This document shows positions 8,924-18,406 of a DNA stretch of 64,000 bases, piece by piece. Source of the DNA: Actinopolymorpha singaporensis (GTDB lineage: Bacteria; Actinomycetota; Actinomycetes; Propionibacteriales; Actinopolymorphaceae). Positions within the stretch are counted from its first letter, which is position 1. Every line of letters starts with the position of its first letter. The notes under the pieces were generated by a model, which searched no databases, was not told the origin of the DNA, and was given only the letters and a program-made list of their open reading frames with translations. A program made the translations under genes and the position numbers. The stretch covers positions 2,281,981-2,345,980 of the forward strand of contig NZ_LT629732.1 in NCBI RefSeq assembly GCF_900104745.1. Reading direction: 5' to 3'.

Positions 8924-8975
8924 CGAGGTGGGAAGACTTGCGGGGGTCATAGGCCCCGTATGCCTTCCCACCTCG
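8924..8975. terminator. Bidirectional terminator between trhA and menF
   Basis: CGAGGTGGGAAG (8924-8935) and CTTCCCACCTCG (8964-8975) are perfect 12-base complements. Between them sits an inner stem, CGGGG (8941-8945) with CCCCG (8954-8958). The element lies between convergent genes and should stop transcription from both sides. As usual in high-GC actinomycetes there is no T-run. Confidence 0.85.
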
Positions 8976-9061
8976 AGGCTCGGGCCTTGACTTCGGTGAC
9001 GGGCCACGGATCCGGCCGGAGCCGGTGGGCCGCCTCGACCACGGGGGGTCGAGGGTACGGG

Positions 9062-10384
9062 CTAGGGCGTCTCGGCGGGGTCCGGAGTGAGTGCGTCGCG
9101 TACGGGCACGAGCTTCGCCTGCGCCTCGGCGAGTTCGGCCTCCGGTACGGAGTCGGCCACGATGCCGCAGCCGGCGTACAGCCGCAGCCGCCGTGGATCG
9201 TCGGTGTCCACCTGCGCGCACCGCAACGCGATGCCCCACTCGCCGTTCCCCGCGGCGTCCACCCAGCCGACGGGCCCGGCGTACCGGCCGCGGTCCATGT
9301 GTTCCAGCTCGGCGATCAGTTTGAGCGCGACCGGGGTGGGTGTGCCGCACACCGCCGCGGACGGGTGCAGCGCCGCCGCGAGTTGCAGCGAACTCGAGCC
9401 GTCGGCCAGCACCCCGGCGAGGTCGGTCGCGAGGTGCATGACGTTCGGCAGGTGGAGGACGAACGGCGACTCCGGGACGTTCATGCTCGTGCAGTGCGGC
9501 GCCAGCGCGTCCGCCACCGACCGCACGGCGTACTCGTGCTCCTCCAGGTCCTTGCTCGACCGCGCCAGCGAGGCGGCGAGGGCCAGGTCGCGCGCGTCGT
9601 CGTTGCTTCGGCGGATCGTCCCGGCCAGCACCCGCGAGGTGACCAGGCCGTTCTCCAGCCGCACCAGCATCTCCGGCGTCGCCCCGATCAGGCCGCGCAC
9701 GGCGTAGGTCCAGCAGGCGGGGTAGTCCCGCGCGATCCGGGCCAGCGGCCACCGGAAGTCGACCGGCTTCTCCGCGACGGCGAGCAGGTCGCGGGCCAGC
9801 ACCACCTTGTCCAGGTCACCGGCGTCGATCCGGCGTACGGCGTCGGCGACCGCGCTCGCCCACTGCGCACCGGTCAGCGCCCCGTCGGCGAACACGACTC
9901 CCTGCGGGCGCTCCGGCGACGGCGTCCCGAACAGCGACGGCAGTGACGGCACCGTCGGGAGGGCGGGCTCGACCGCGATAGTGGTGAGCCAGCGGCGGTC
10001 GCCGCGGCGGCCGAGGACGACGCGGGGTACGACGAGGGTGGAGTGCCCGGGATCGTCGGCGAACGCGAAGGATCCGAACCCCACCAGGCCGGTGCCGGGT
10101 TCGCCGATCTCGTCCCGTACGGCGGCGGACTCGGCCAGCTTGCCCCACCACTGAACCGCGGTCGCGAAGCGATCGGGGCCGGCGACGTCCAGCCGGGCCG
10201 CTTCGCCGTGTCCGACCAGCCCCTCGCCGCGCCGCACCCAGGCGGTCGCGTTCTCGGCGGGCAGCGTCTGCAGGAGATCGAGTCCGGCGTGCACGTCGGG
10301 GTCGAGCTCGGTGGTGCGCACGACCAGCCGGGGCACGTCAGGGGCCACGAAGTCGTCCGCGGGGATGGCCGATGATTCCGTCAC
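9062..10384 (-). CDS. menF: Isochorismate synthase (MenF)
   Basis: Converts chorismate to isochorismate, the entry to menaquinone synthesis. The 440-residue protein carries the chorismate-binding fold in its C-terminal two thirds: VVLAR, GATPEMLV, GTIRRS, the helix SSKDLEEHEYAV, LHPSAAVCGTP and ELEHMDRGRYAGPVGW, with the glutamates that bind Mg. The GTG start at 10384 is followed by TESSAIP; a TACTCT -10-like box (10398 down to 10393) would place the start point within 2-3 bases of it. The gene is divergent from menG. Salicylate or 2,3-DHB isochorismate synthases are alternatives, but no siderophore genes are present. Confidence 0.9.
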   Translation of the reverse strand: MTESSAIPADDFVAPDVPRLVVRTTELDPDVHAGLDLLQTLPAENATAWVRRGEGLVGHGEAARLDVAGPDRFATAVQWWGKLAESAAVRDEIGEPGTGLVGFGSFAFADDPGHSTLVVPRVVLGRRGDRRWLTTIAVEPALPTVPSLPSLFGTPSPERPQGVVFADGALTGAQWASAVADAVRRIDAGDLDKVVLARDLLAVAEKPVDFRWPLARIARDYPACWTYAVRGLIGATPEMLVRLENGLVTSRVLAGTIRRSNDDARDLALAASLARSSKDLEEHEYAVRSVADALAPHCTSMNVPESPFVLHLPNVMHLATDLAGVLADGSSSLQLAAALHPSAAVCGTPTPVALKLIAELEHMDRGRYAGPVGWVDAAGNGEWGIALRCAQVDTDDPRRLRLYAGCGIVADSVPEAELAEAQAKLVPVRDALTPDPAETP

Positions 10385-10447
10385 GGCTCACCAGAGTAGG
10401 TCTCGGCCGAGGTTAAGGCGCGGGCGCGGCCGTGAGAGGTTGGACAC

Positions 10448-11140
10448 GTGGCACGTGCATCCCTGGCAAAACAGCCCGCCGAAGTGGCGGCGATGTTCGA
10501 CGAGATCGCCGAGCGTTACGACCTGACCAACGACCTGTTGTCGCTGGGTCAGGACCGTTGGTGGCGGCGGGCGGTGGTGAAGGCGGTCGACCCGCGGTTG
10601 GGCGAACGCGTGCTCGACCTCGCGGCCGGCACCGGCACCTCCAGTGAGCCGATGGAACGCGACGGGGCGTTCGTCGTTCCGTGCGACTTCTCCGTCGGGA
10701 TGCTGGGCCGGGGCAAGCGGCTGCGGCCGGAGCTGCCGTTCGTCGGCGGGGACGCGCTGGCGCTGCCGTTCGCCGACGAGAGTTTCGACGCGGTCACCAT
10801 GTCGTTCGGCCTGCGCAACCTGGCCGACCCACGCGCCGGACTGGCCGAACTGCTGCGCGTCACCCGGCCCGGCGGGCGGGTGGTGGTGTGCGAGTTCAGC
10901 CACCCGGTGTGGGCGCCGTTCCGCCGGGTGTACGTCGAGTACCTCATGCGCGCTGTGCCCGGAATCGCCCGACGGGTGGCGGCCGAACCCGAGTCGTACG
11001 TCTACCTCGCCGAGTCGATCCGAGCCTGGCCCGACCAGGCCGGCCTGGCCGCGGAGTTCGCCGCGGCCGCGTGGAGCCGGGTGGAGTGGCGCAACCTGAG
11101 CGGCGGCATCGTCGCGCTGCACCGGGCGTACCGCCCCTGA
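10448..11140 (+). CDS. menG: Demethylmenaquinone methyltransferase (MenG/UbiE)
   Basis: SAM-dependent C-methyltransferase that makes menaquinone from demethylmenaquinone, the last ring step. The 230-residue protein has the family N-terminus [23 protein letters not shown] motif [13 protein letters not shown] near 55-66, [24 protein letters not shown] near 101-124 and the [17 protein letters not shown] block. The GTG start at 10448 has GAGAGG 9-10 bases upstream. The intergenic space to menF holds the self-complementary CTCGGCCGAG (10402-10411), which may be an operator. Confidence 0.92.
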   Translation: MARASLAKQPAEVAAMFDEIAERYDLTNDLLSLGQDRWWRRAVVKAVDPRLGERVLDLAAGTGTSSEPMERDGAFVVPCDFSVGMLGRGKRLRPELPFVGGDALALPFADESFDAVTMSFGLRNLADPRAGLAELLRVTRPGGRVVVCEFSHPVWAPFRRVYVEYLMRAVPGIARRVAAEPESYVYLAESIRAWPDQAGLAAEFAAAAWSRVEWRNLSGGIVALHRAYRP

Positions 11141-11263
11141 GGTCCGCGCTGACGTAAAGCCCCTGACGTCTCCCGTACGCCGACCACGGCCGGGCGCCCC
11201 CAACCCGCCGTATCCGGCTGAATCCGCCCTGGCAGCACGCCACCCGGTCGCCGATCATCTGCG

Positions 11264-11298
11264 CCGGCCGATCCCGGCCGATCCCGGCCGATCCCGGC
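11264..11298. repeat. 10-bp tandem repeat (ATCCCGGCCG)
   Basis: ATCCCGGCCG stands at 11271-11280 and 11281-11290, with partial copies on both sides, about 3.5 units in all. It lies after the menG stop, outside coding sequence. The unit is itself partly self-complementary (CCGG, GGCC). Confidence 0.7.
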
Positions 11299-11581
11299 GA
11301 CGAGTCCCGCGCAGGACGCAGCCCAGAAGCCTCCGGCCCGGCCGGCGCTGCGGCTCCCGCTGCTGATCGGGAGGTGACCGGCGAGGTGGCCGGCGAGGCG
11401 ATCGGCAGCGGATCCGCGAGGCGACCGGGACGGGATCCGCGGGTGAGCGGCGGCCGAACCCCAGGTGAGCGGTGGTCAGGTTGTCCGGCAACGGCCAGCG
11501 GTTTTTGACAACCGAAACGTCGCTTAAATCCCCAGGTCAGCCCGGCCATGGGGGCTTGCGCGCGGATGGCGGAGAACCTCG

Positions 11582-11622
11582 TAGACTGTGACCATCACGG
11601 ACTCGTGAAGGTGTTCACAAGT
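11582..11622 (+). promoter_or_regulatory. Rex-like operator and -10 box before the reductase-nuo operon
   Basis: The core CGTGAAGGTGTTCACA (11604-11619) matches the known Streptomyces Rex consensus TGTGAACNNNTTCACA at all but the first T and the C before the spacer. The wider palindrome 11601-11622 pairs ACT with AGT at its ends. It begins about 16 bases after a TAGACT -10-like box (11582-11587), so a bound repressor would sit just downstream of the start point. Rex is an NAD(H)-sensing repressor of respiratory genes, including nuo in S. coelicolor; control here is an inference. Confidence 0.7.
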
Positions 11623-11685
11623 CCGCGCAGCAGACACTCAGCAACACCGCATCAGGTCCCGAATCTCTCTTCCCAGGCAAGGGCC

Positions 11686-12996
11686 ATGAGCCGCAACAGC
11701 GCTGAACACGACGCGGACGTCATCGTCGTCGGAGCCGGTCCGGCGGGCGCTACGACCGCCTACCATCTCGCCCGCACCGGGCTCAACGTCCTGGTGCTGG
11801 AGAAGACGGCGTTCCCGCGCGAGAAGGTCTGCGGCGACGGGCTCACCCCCCGCGCGGTCAAGTCGCTCGTGGCGATGGGTATCGACACCTCGGCCGAGGC
11901 CGGCTGGCTGCAGAACAAGGGCCTGCGCATCTACGGCGGCGGAATGCGGCTCGAGCTGCCCTGGCCCGACCTCGCGGAGTTCCCGCCCTACGGCCTGGTC
12001 CGCAAGCGCACCGACTTCGACGAGACTCTCGCCCGCCAGGCCCAGAAGGCCGGCGCCCGCCTGCACGAACGCACCACGGTCACCGGTCCCGTCACCGACG
12101 AGCGCACCGGGCGGGTCGTCGGCGTGACCGCCAAGCCGGTCCGCGAGGCCGGCGGCTCGGGCGAACCGGGCTCCGGTGCCGAGGTCACCTACCGCTCGCC
12201 GGTGGTGATCGCGGCCGACGGCAACTCCTCCCGGCTGTCGGTCTCGGCCGGCCGGATGCGCCGCGAGAACCGCCCGATGGGTGTGGCCGTACGCACGTAC
12301 TTCGAAAGCCCCCGGCACGACGACGACTGGCTGGAGTCCTGGCTGGAGCTGTGGGACGGCAAGCCCGGCCAGAGCAACCTGCTTCCCGGCTACGGCTGGG
12401 TGTTCGGCATGGGCGACGGCACCAGCAACGTCGGCCTCGGCCTGCTCAACACCAGCACCGGCTTCCAGAACGCCGACTACCGCGGCCTGCTGAAGGCGTG
12501 GCTGTCGGGGATGCCGCCGGAGTGGGGCTTCGTGGACGACCGGCAGGTCGGCCCGGTCCGCGGAGCGGCACTCCCCATGGGCTTCAACCGCAAGCCCCAC
12601 TACGCTTCCGGACTGATGCTCGTCGGTGACGCCGGCGGCATGGTCAACCCCTTCAACGGCGAAGGGATCGCCTACGCCATGGAGTCGGGGGAGATGGCGG
12701 CCGACGTCGTCGCCCAGGCCCTGGCCCGCCCCGACGGTCCGGCGCGCGAACGGGTGCTGGAGAGTTATCCGCGGGCGCTTTCGGCGAGGTACGGCGGCTA
12801 CTACACAATGGGCCGGATCTTCGTGAAGGCGATCGGCAACCCACAGGTGATGAAGATCGCCACCCGCCACGGCCTGCCACACCCGGTGCTGATGCGCTTC
12901 ACGATCAAGCTGCTGGCCAACCTGACCGACCCGCGCGGAGGTGACGCCATGGACCGGCTCATCAACGCGCTCGCCAAGGTCACCCCGGCGGCGTAG
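11686..12996 (+). CDS. Geranylgeranyl reductase family flavoprotein (MenJ-like)
   Basis: FAD-dependent oxidoreductase of 436 residues, in the family that saturates isoprenoid double bonds; MenJ of mycobacteria reduces one unit of the menaquinone side chain. The N-terminal dinucleotide-binding motif VIVVGAGPAGATTAYHLAR begins near residue 10, the PREKVCGDGLTPRAV signature near 43, and the second FAD motif LVGDAGGMVNPFNGEGIAYAM near 312. The start is ATG 11686; an upstream in-frame ATG at 11548 would run through the Rex-like site and is unlikely. The location directly before nuoA matches other actinomycetes and supports a role in making the quinone used by complex I. The exact substrate is not proven. 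Confidence 0.82.
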   Translation: MSRNSAEHDADVIVVGAGPAGATTAYHLARTGLNVLVLEKTAFPREKVCGDGLTPRAVKSLVAMGIDTSAEAGWLQNKGLRIYGGGMRLELPWPDLAEFPPYGLVRKRTDFDETLARQAQKAGARLHERTTVTGPVTDERTGRVVGVTAKPVREAGGSGEPGSGAEVTYRSPVVIAADGNSSRLSVSAGRMRRENRPMGVAVRTYFESPRHDDDWLESWLELWDGKPGQSNLLPGYGWVFGMGDGTSNVGLGLLNTSTGFQNADYRGLLKAWLSGMPPEWGFVDDRQVGPVRGAALPMGFNRKPHYASGLMLVGDAGGMVNPFNGEGIAYAMESGEMAADVVAQALARPDGPARERVLESYPRALSARYGGYYTMGRIFVKAIGNPQVMKIATRHGLPHPVLMRFTIKLLANLTDPRGGDAMDRLINALAKVTPAA

Positions 12997-13046
12997 TGAC
13001 ATGCGAGTTCCCCACGACGTTCCACACCACGTTCCACCCAGACATC

Positions 13047-13102
13047 CGGCCGGCCAACCGGCGCGGCCGGCCGAAACCCACCGGGCGGGGGAGTCCTAGG
13101 AT
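13047..13102 (+). promoter_or_regulatory. Stem-loop and possible nuoA promoter
   Basis: CGGCCGGCC (13047-13055) and GGCCGGCCG (13065-13073) form a perfect 9-bp stem with a 9-base loop. A TAGGAT -10-like box follows at 13097-13102. Just upstream, ACGTTCCAC is directly repeated at 13017-13025 and 13029-13037. Together these could terminate or attenuate read-through from the reductase and restart transcription for nuoA. No clear -35 box is seen. Confidence 0.45.
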
Positions 13103-13153
13103 GACCAGCCCGGGGGCCGGTACGACAACAGCCAGAAAGGGGAGCAGGTCGGC

Positions 13154-13513
13154 GTGAACCCCTATGTGCCGATTCTCATTCTGCTTCTGCTCGGCGGCGG
13201 CTTCGCGGTTGTCTCCGCCGTGGCCGGCTCCGTCATGGGACCGAAGCGCTACAACCGGGCGAAGGTCGAGTCGTACGAGTGTGGGATCGAACCCACCCCG
13301 CAGCCGGCCGGCGGTGGCCGCTTCCCGGTGAAGTACTACATCACCGCGATGCTGTTCATCGTCTTCGACATCGAGATCATCTTCCTCTACCCCTGGGCGG
13401 TCGCCTTCGACTCGATGGCGCTGTTCGGCCTGGTCGAGATGGTCTTGTTCATCCTGACCGTGTTCGTCGCCTACGCGTACGTCTGGCGCCGCGGGGGCCT
13501 GGAATGGGACTGA
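13154..13513 (+). CDS. nuoA: NADH-quinone oxidoreductase subunit A (NuoA)
   Basis: Small membrane subunit of complex I near the quinone channel. The 119 residues form three membrane segments (about 5-27, 62-82, 88-110). The conserved loop [11 protein letters not shown] with the quinone-gate cysteine lies at about 37-47, and the second segment [16 protein letters not shown] carries the family acidic pair. The start is GTG 13154 after AAAGGGGAGCAGG. It is the first gene of a 14-gene operon and precedes nuoB by 46 bases. Confidence 0.95.
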   Translation: MNPYVPILILLLLGGGFAVVSAVAGSVMGPKRYNRAKVESYECGIEPTPQPAGGGRFPVKYYITAMLFIVFDIEIIFLYPWAVAFDSMALFGLVEMVLFILTVFVAYAYVWRRGGLEWD

Positions 13514-13559
13514 GCATCACCCCGCACCCGGTCCGCCGTACGGAAGAGAGCTGAGAGCC

Positions 13560-14114
13560 ATGGGCATCGAAGAGAAGCTGCCCGCAGGGGTCGCCCTGAC
13601 CACGGTCGAGGGCATCGTGGGCTACTTCCGCAAGGCGTCGGTGTGGCCCGCGACGTTCGGCCTGGCCTGCTGCGCCATCGAGATGATGACCACCGGCGGC
13701 CCCCGCTACGACACCGCCCGCTGGGGCATGGAGGTCTTCCGCGCCTCGCCGCGGCAGGCCGACCTGATGATCGTCGCCGGCCGGGTGAGCCAGAAGATGG
13801 CCCCGGTGCTGCGCCAGATCTACGACCAGATGCCCGAGCCCAAGTGGGTGCTGGCGATGGGTGTGTGCGCCTCCAGCGGCGGCATGTTCAACAACTATGC
13901 GATCGTGCAGGGCGTCGACCACGTCGTCCCCGTCGACATCTACCTGCCCGGCTGCCCGCCGCGGCCGGAGATGCTGCTGGACGCGATCATCAAGCTGCAC
14001 GAGAAGATCCAGGCCGGGAAGCTCGGCGTGCACAAGCGGCAGCAGCTCGAGGAGCACGAGAGCCTCGCGCTGGAGGCCGCGCCGACCTCGCAGATGAAGG
14101 GGCTGCTTCGGTGA
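13560..14114 (+). CDS. nuoB: NADH-quinone oxidoreductase subunit B (NuoB)
   Basis: Carries Fe-S cluster N2, which hands electrons to quinone. All four ligands are visible in the 184-residue protein: the tandem pair in [10 protein letters not shown], the cysteine in GVCASSGG and the one in PGCPPRPE. The C-terminal tail after about 150 is helical and charged. The start is ATG 13560; the stop overlaps the nuoC start by 4 bases (GTGA). Confidence 0.96.
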   Translation: MGIEEKLPAGVALTTVEGIVGYFRKASVWPATFGLACCAIEMMTTGGPRYDTARWGMEVFRASPRQADLMIVAGRVSQKMAPVLRQIYDQMPEPKWVLAMGVCASSGGMFNNYAIVQGVDHVVPVDIYLPGCPPRPEMLLDAIIKLHEKIQAGKLGVHKRQQLEEHESLALEAAPTSQMKGLLR

Positions 14115-14857
14115 GCGACGAACGACAGCCTGCCGACGGGCAGCAGCCCGACGGAGCGCAGGAGAACCTGCCGAGCCGCAGGGAGCCGGCCCCTCCGGAG
14201 GTGATCGGCGTACGGCACGGCTCGTTCGGCGCCCGCGGCACCGGTGACACCTCCGGCTACGGCCGGTTGGTGCGCACGGTCGCGATGCCGGGCGGGACCG
14301 CACCGCCCTACGGCGGCTGGTTCGACGAGCTGGCCGAGCGGCTGGACGCGGCACTGCCCGACCACGGCGGGCCGGGGTTCGACGAGGCGATCGAGAAGGT
14401 CGTCGTCGACCGGGGCGAGATCACGTTCTTCGTCCGGCGTACGCACCTGCTGAGCGTCGTGCGTACCCTCCGCGACGACGCGGCGCTGCGGTACGAGTTC
14501 TGCAGCGGGGTCTCCGGGGTGCACTACCCGGGTGACACCGGGCGCGAGCTGCACTCCGTCTACCACCTGTTGTCCATGACCCACAACCGCCGGATCCGGC
14601 TCGAGGTGACCTGCCCCGACGCCGACCCGCACGTCCCGTCGGTCGTCGAGGTCTATCCCACCGCCGACTGGCACGAGCGCGAGACCTACGACTTCTTCGG
14701 CATCGTCTACGACGGGCACCCGGGCCTGACCCGGATCGAGATGCCCGACGACTGGCCGGGTCACCCGCAGCGCAAGGATTACCCGTTGGGCGGCATTCCC
14801 GTCGAGTACAAGGGCGCGACCATTCCGCCTCCGGACGAGCGGAGGTCATACAGCTGA
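14111..14857 (+). CDS. nuoC: NADH-quinone oxidoreductase subunit C (NuoC)
   Basis: Peripheral-arm scaffold subunit (30-kDa type), 248 residues, separate from NuoD as in most actinomycetes. The first about 50 residues are Gln/Pro-rich and poorly conserved. The fold follows, with the signature [23 protein letters not shown] and the end LPDDW-like [18 protein letters not shown]. The GTG start overlaps the nuoB stop. The stop TGA shares its A with the nuoD ATG (TGATG). Confidence 0.94.
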   Translation: MSDERQPADGQQPDGAQENLPSRREPAPPEVIGVRHGSFGARGTGDTSGYGRLVRTVAMPGGTAPPYGGWFDELAERLDAALPDHGGPGFDEAIEKVVVDRGEITFFVRRTHLLSVVRTLRDDAALRYEFCSGVSGVHYPGDTGRELHSVYHLLSMTHNRRIRLEVTCPDADPHVPSVVEVYPTADWHERETYDFFGIVYDGHPGLTRIEMPDDWPGHPQRKDYPLGGIPVEYKGATIPPPDERRSYS

Positions 14858-16218
14858 TGACTACGCAACAAGAGCACACCCAGCACACCGAGCAGCAGGA
14901 CCCGTACGCCGGCAGCCGGGACACCACCGAGGGCCAGGTCTTCACCGTCACCGGTCAGGACTGGGACTCCGTGGTGCAGGGCGCGGCGGAGGCCGACGAC
15001 GAGCGCGTCGTGGTCAACATGGGCCCGCAGCACCCGTCCACGCACGGCGTCCTCCGGCTGATCCTGGAGCTGGACGGCGAGACCGTGAAGGACATGCGGT
15101 GCGGGATCGGCTACCTCCACACCGGTATCGAGAAGAACATGGAATACCGGACGTGGACGCAGGGCGTCACGTTCTGCACCCGGATGGACTACCTCTCGCC
15201 GTTCTACAACGAGGCCGCCTACGTCGGCGCGGTGGAGAAGCTGCTCGGCATCGAGGACGACATCCCCGAGCGGGCCAAGGTCCTCCGCGTCATGATGATG
15301 GAGCTCAACCGCATCTCCTCCCACCTGGTGGCGATCGCCACCGGAGGCATGGAGATCGGCGCCCTCACCGTGATGACGATCGGCTTCCGTGAGCGGGAGA
15401 AGACGCTCGACCTGTTCGAGCTGATCACCGGCCTGCGGATGAACCACGCGTACATCCGGCCGGGTGGGGTGTCCCAGGACCTGCCCGACGGCGCCCTGGA
15501 CGCCGTCCGCGACTACATCGTCTGGATGCGCAAGCACCTTCCCGAGTACGCCGCGCTGTGCAACGAGAACCCCATCTTCAAGGGCCGCCTGGTCGGCAAC
15601 GGCTACCTCGACCTCACCGGCTGCATGGCGCTCGGCGCCAGCGGTCCGGTGCTGCGGGCGACCGGCTACCCGTGGGACCTGCGCAAGACCCAGCCGTACT
15701 GGGGTTACGAGACCTACGACTTCGAGGTGAAGACGTGGGACACCTCGGACTCCTACGGCAGGTTCCGCATCCGGCTGGACGAGATGCACGAGAGCCTGAA
15801 GATCGTCGAGCAGTGCGTCGAACGCCTGGAGACGCCCGGCCCGGTGATGGTGGCCGACAAGAAGATCGCCTGGCCGAGCCAGCTGGCGATCGGCTCCGAC
15901 GGCCTGGGCAACTCCCTCGACCACATCAAGCACATCATGGGCGAGTCGATGGAAGCGCTCATCCACCACTTCAAGCTGGTGACCGAGGGCTTCCGGGTGC
16001 CGGCCGGGCAGGCCTACTTCGCGGTGGAGTCCCCCCGCGGCGAGCTGGCCTGCCACCTGGTGTCCGACGGTGGAACCCGGCCGTTCCGGGCCCACTTCCG
16101 CGACCCGTCCTTCGTCAACCTGCAGACCGCGGCGGCCATGTGTGAGGGCGCCATGGTGGCCGACGTCATCGTCGCGGTCGCGAGCATCGACCCCGTGATG
16201 GGTGGAGTGGACCGTTGA
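14857..16218 (+). CDS. nuoD: NADH-quinone oxidoreductase subunit D (NuoD)
   Basis: The 49-kDa subunit that with NuoB forms the quinone pocket; related to [NiFe] hydrogenase large subunits but without metal. The 453-residue protein has the quinone-site motif [14 protein letters not shown] near 55-68 (histidine and neighbouring residues), then [22 protein letters not shown]-type [17 protein letters not shown], and ends [10 protein letters not shown] (here [10 protein letters not shown]). The N-terminal about 45 residues are an acidic Gln/Thr-rich extension. This is the only nuoD in the window; the second nuo cluster has none. Confidence 0.96.
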   Translation: MTTQQEHTQHTEQQDPYAGSRDTTEGQVFTVTGQDWDSVVQGAAEADDERVVVNMGPQHPSTHGVLRLILELDGETVKDMRCGIGYLHTGIEKNMEYRTWTQGVTFCTRMDYLSPFYNEAAYVGAVEKLLGIEDDIPERAKVLRVMMMELNRISSHLVAIATGGMEIGALTVMTIGFREREKTLDLFELITGLRMNHAYIRPGGVSQDLPDGALDAVRDYIVWMRKHLPEYAALCNENPIFKGRLVGNGYLDLTGCMALGASGPVLRATGYPWDLRKTQPYWGYETYDFEVKTWDTSDSYGRFRIRLDEMHESLKIVEQCVERLETPGPVMVADKKIAWPSQLAIGSDGLGNSLDHIKHIMGESMEALIHHFKLVTEGFRVPAGQAYFAVESPRGELACHLVSDGGTRPFRAHFRDPSFVNLQTAAAMCEGAMVADVIVAVASIDPVMGGVDR

Positions 16219-17083
16219 TCACCGAGAAGACGCGCGCGGAGATGCGGGAGATCATTGCGCGCTACCCCCAGCCGCGTTCGGCGCTGCTGCCGATGCTGCA
16301 CCTCGTCCAGAGCGAGGAGGGCTTCGTCAGCCCCGACGGCATCGAGGTGTGTGCCGAGCTGCTCGACATCACCGCGGCCGAGGTCGCGGCTGTGGCGACC
16401 TTCTACACGATGTACAAGCGTCGCCCGGTCGGTGACTACCACGTCGGCGTGTGCACCAACACGCTGTGCGCGGTGATGGGTGGCGACCAGATCATGGCCG
16501 GGCTGAAGGACCACCTCGGGATCGGCAACGACGAGACCACCGAGGACGGCAAGGTCACTCTCGAGCACGTCGAGTGCAACGCCGCCTGCGACTTCGCCCC
16601 CGTGGTGATGGTCAACTGGGAGTTCTTCGACAACATGACCCCCGACCGGGCCCGCAAGCTCGTCGACGACCTTCGGGCCGGCGTCGAGGTGGAGGCCGAC
16701 CGGGGCGCGCGGGTGTGCACCTGGCGGCAGGCCGAGCGGGTGCTGGCCGGCTTCCCCGACGGCCGCGCGGACGAAGGTCCGTCCGCCGGTGAGGCGTCGC
16801 TGGCCGGGCTCCGGGTGGCGCACGAGCGCGGCTGGACCGCCGGTGGCCACGCCGCCGCGGCGGCGCCCGACCTGACCACCCGCGGCTCCACGCCGGCGGA
16901 GGCGACCCGGACCGCGGCCGAGACCGACACGACCCGCGCCGAGAGCGAGTCGCGGGCGGCCGAGGCCGGCGTGGGCAGAGGCGGCGAGGGCCCGAGCAGC
17001 CGGCCCGAGACGCCGAACAGCGGTGCGGAGAACGCCGACAACGCGGGTTCTGCGGGCAGCGCCGACGGTGAGAAGGGACAGCG

Positions 17084-17087
<4 letters not shown>
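16215..17087 (+). CDS. nuoE: NADH-quinone oxidoreductase subunit E (NuoE)
   Basis: 24-kDa subunit with a [2Fe-2S] cluster near FMN in the NADH-oxidising arm. Cysteines are in [11 protein letters not shown] and [14 protein letters not shown], about residues 80-140. TTG at 16215 is taken as the start because it overlaps the nuoD stop by 4 bases (TTGA) and GGTGGAG stands upstream. The 290 residues exceed the usual 160-250: from about 170 the sequence is Ala/Gly/Ser/Thr/Glu-rich and looks disordered. The stop overlaps the nuoF ATG by 4 bases. Confidence 0.92.

Positions 17088-18402
<1,315 letters not shown>

Positions 18403-18406
<4 letters not shown>

Larger units (their letters stand above)
11141..11685. 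other. 545-base intergenic region upstream of the reductase-nuo locus
   Basis: No convincing gene is seen. The region holds a 10-bp tandem repeat (11264-11298), an inverted repeat GGTTGTC (11479-11485) / GACAACC (11507-11513), a TTGACA hexamer at 11505-11510 with TTAAAT at 11524-11529 (spacing only 13), a TAGACT -10-like box at 11582-11587 and a Rex-like operator at 11604-11619. It is the promoter region of the downstream operon. Confidence 0.6.

Noticed and set aside
11264-11298. Possible CRISPR-like repeats
   Set aside because: The units are contiguous 10-mers without spacers: a simple tandem repeat.
11548-11685. N-terminal extension of the geranylgeranyl reductase
   Set aside because: It would translate the -10 box and the Rex-like operator; the FAD motif begins shortly after ATG 11686.
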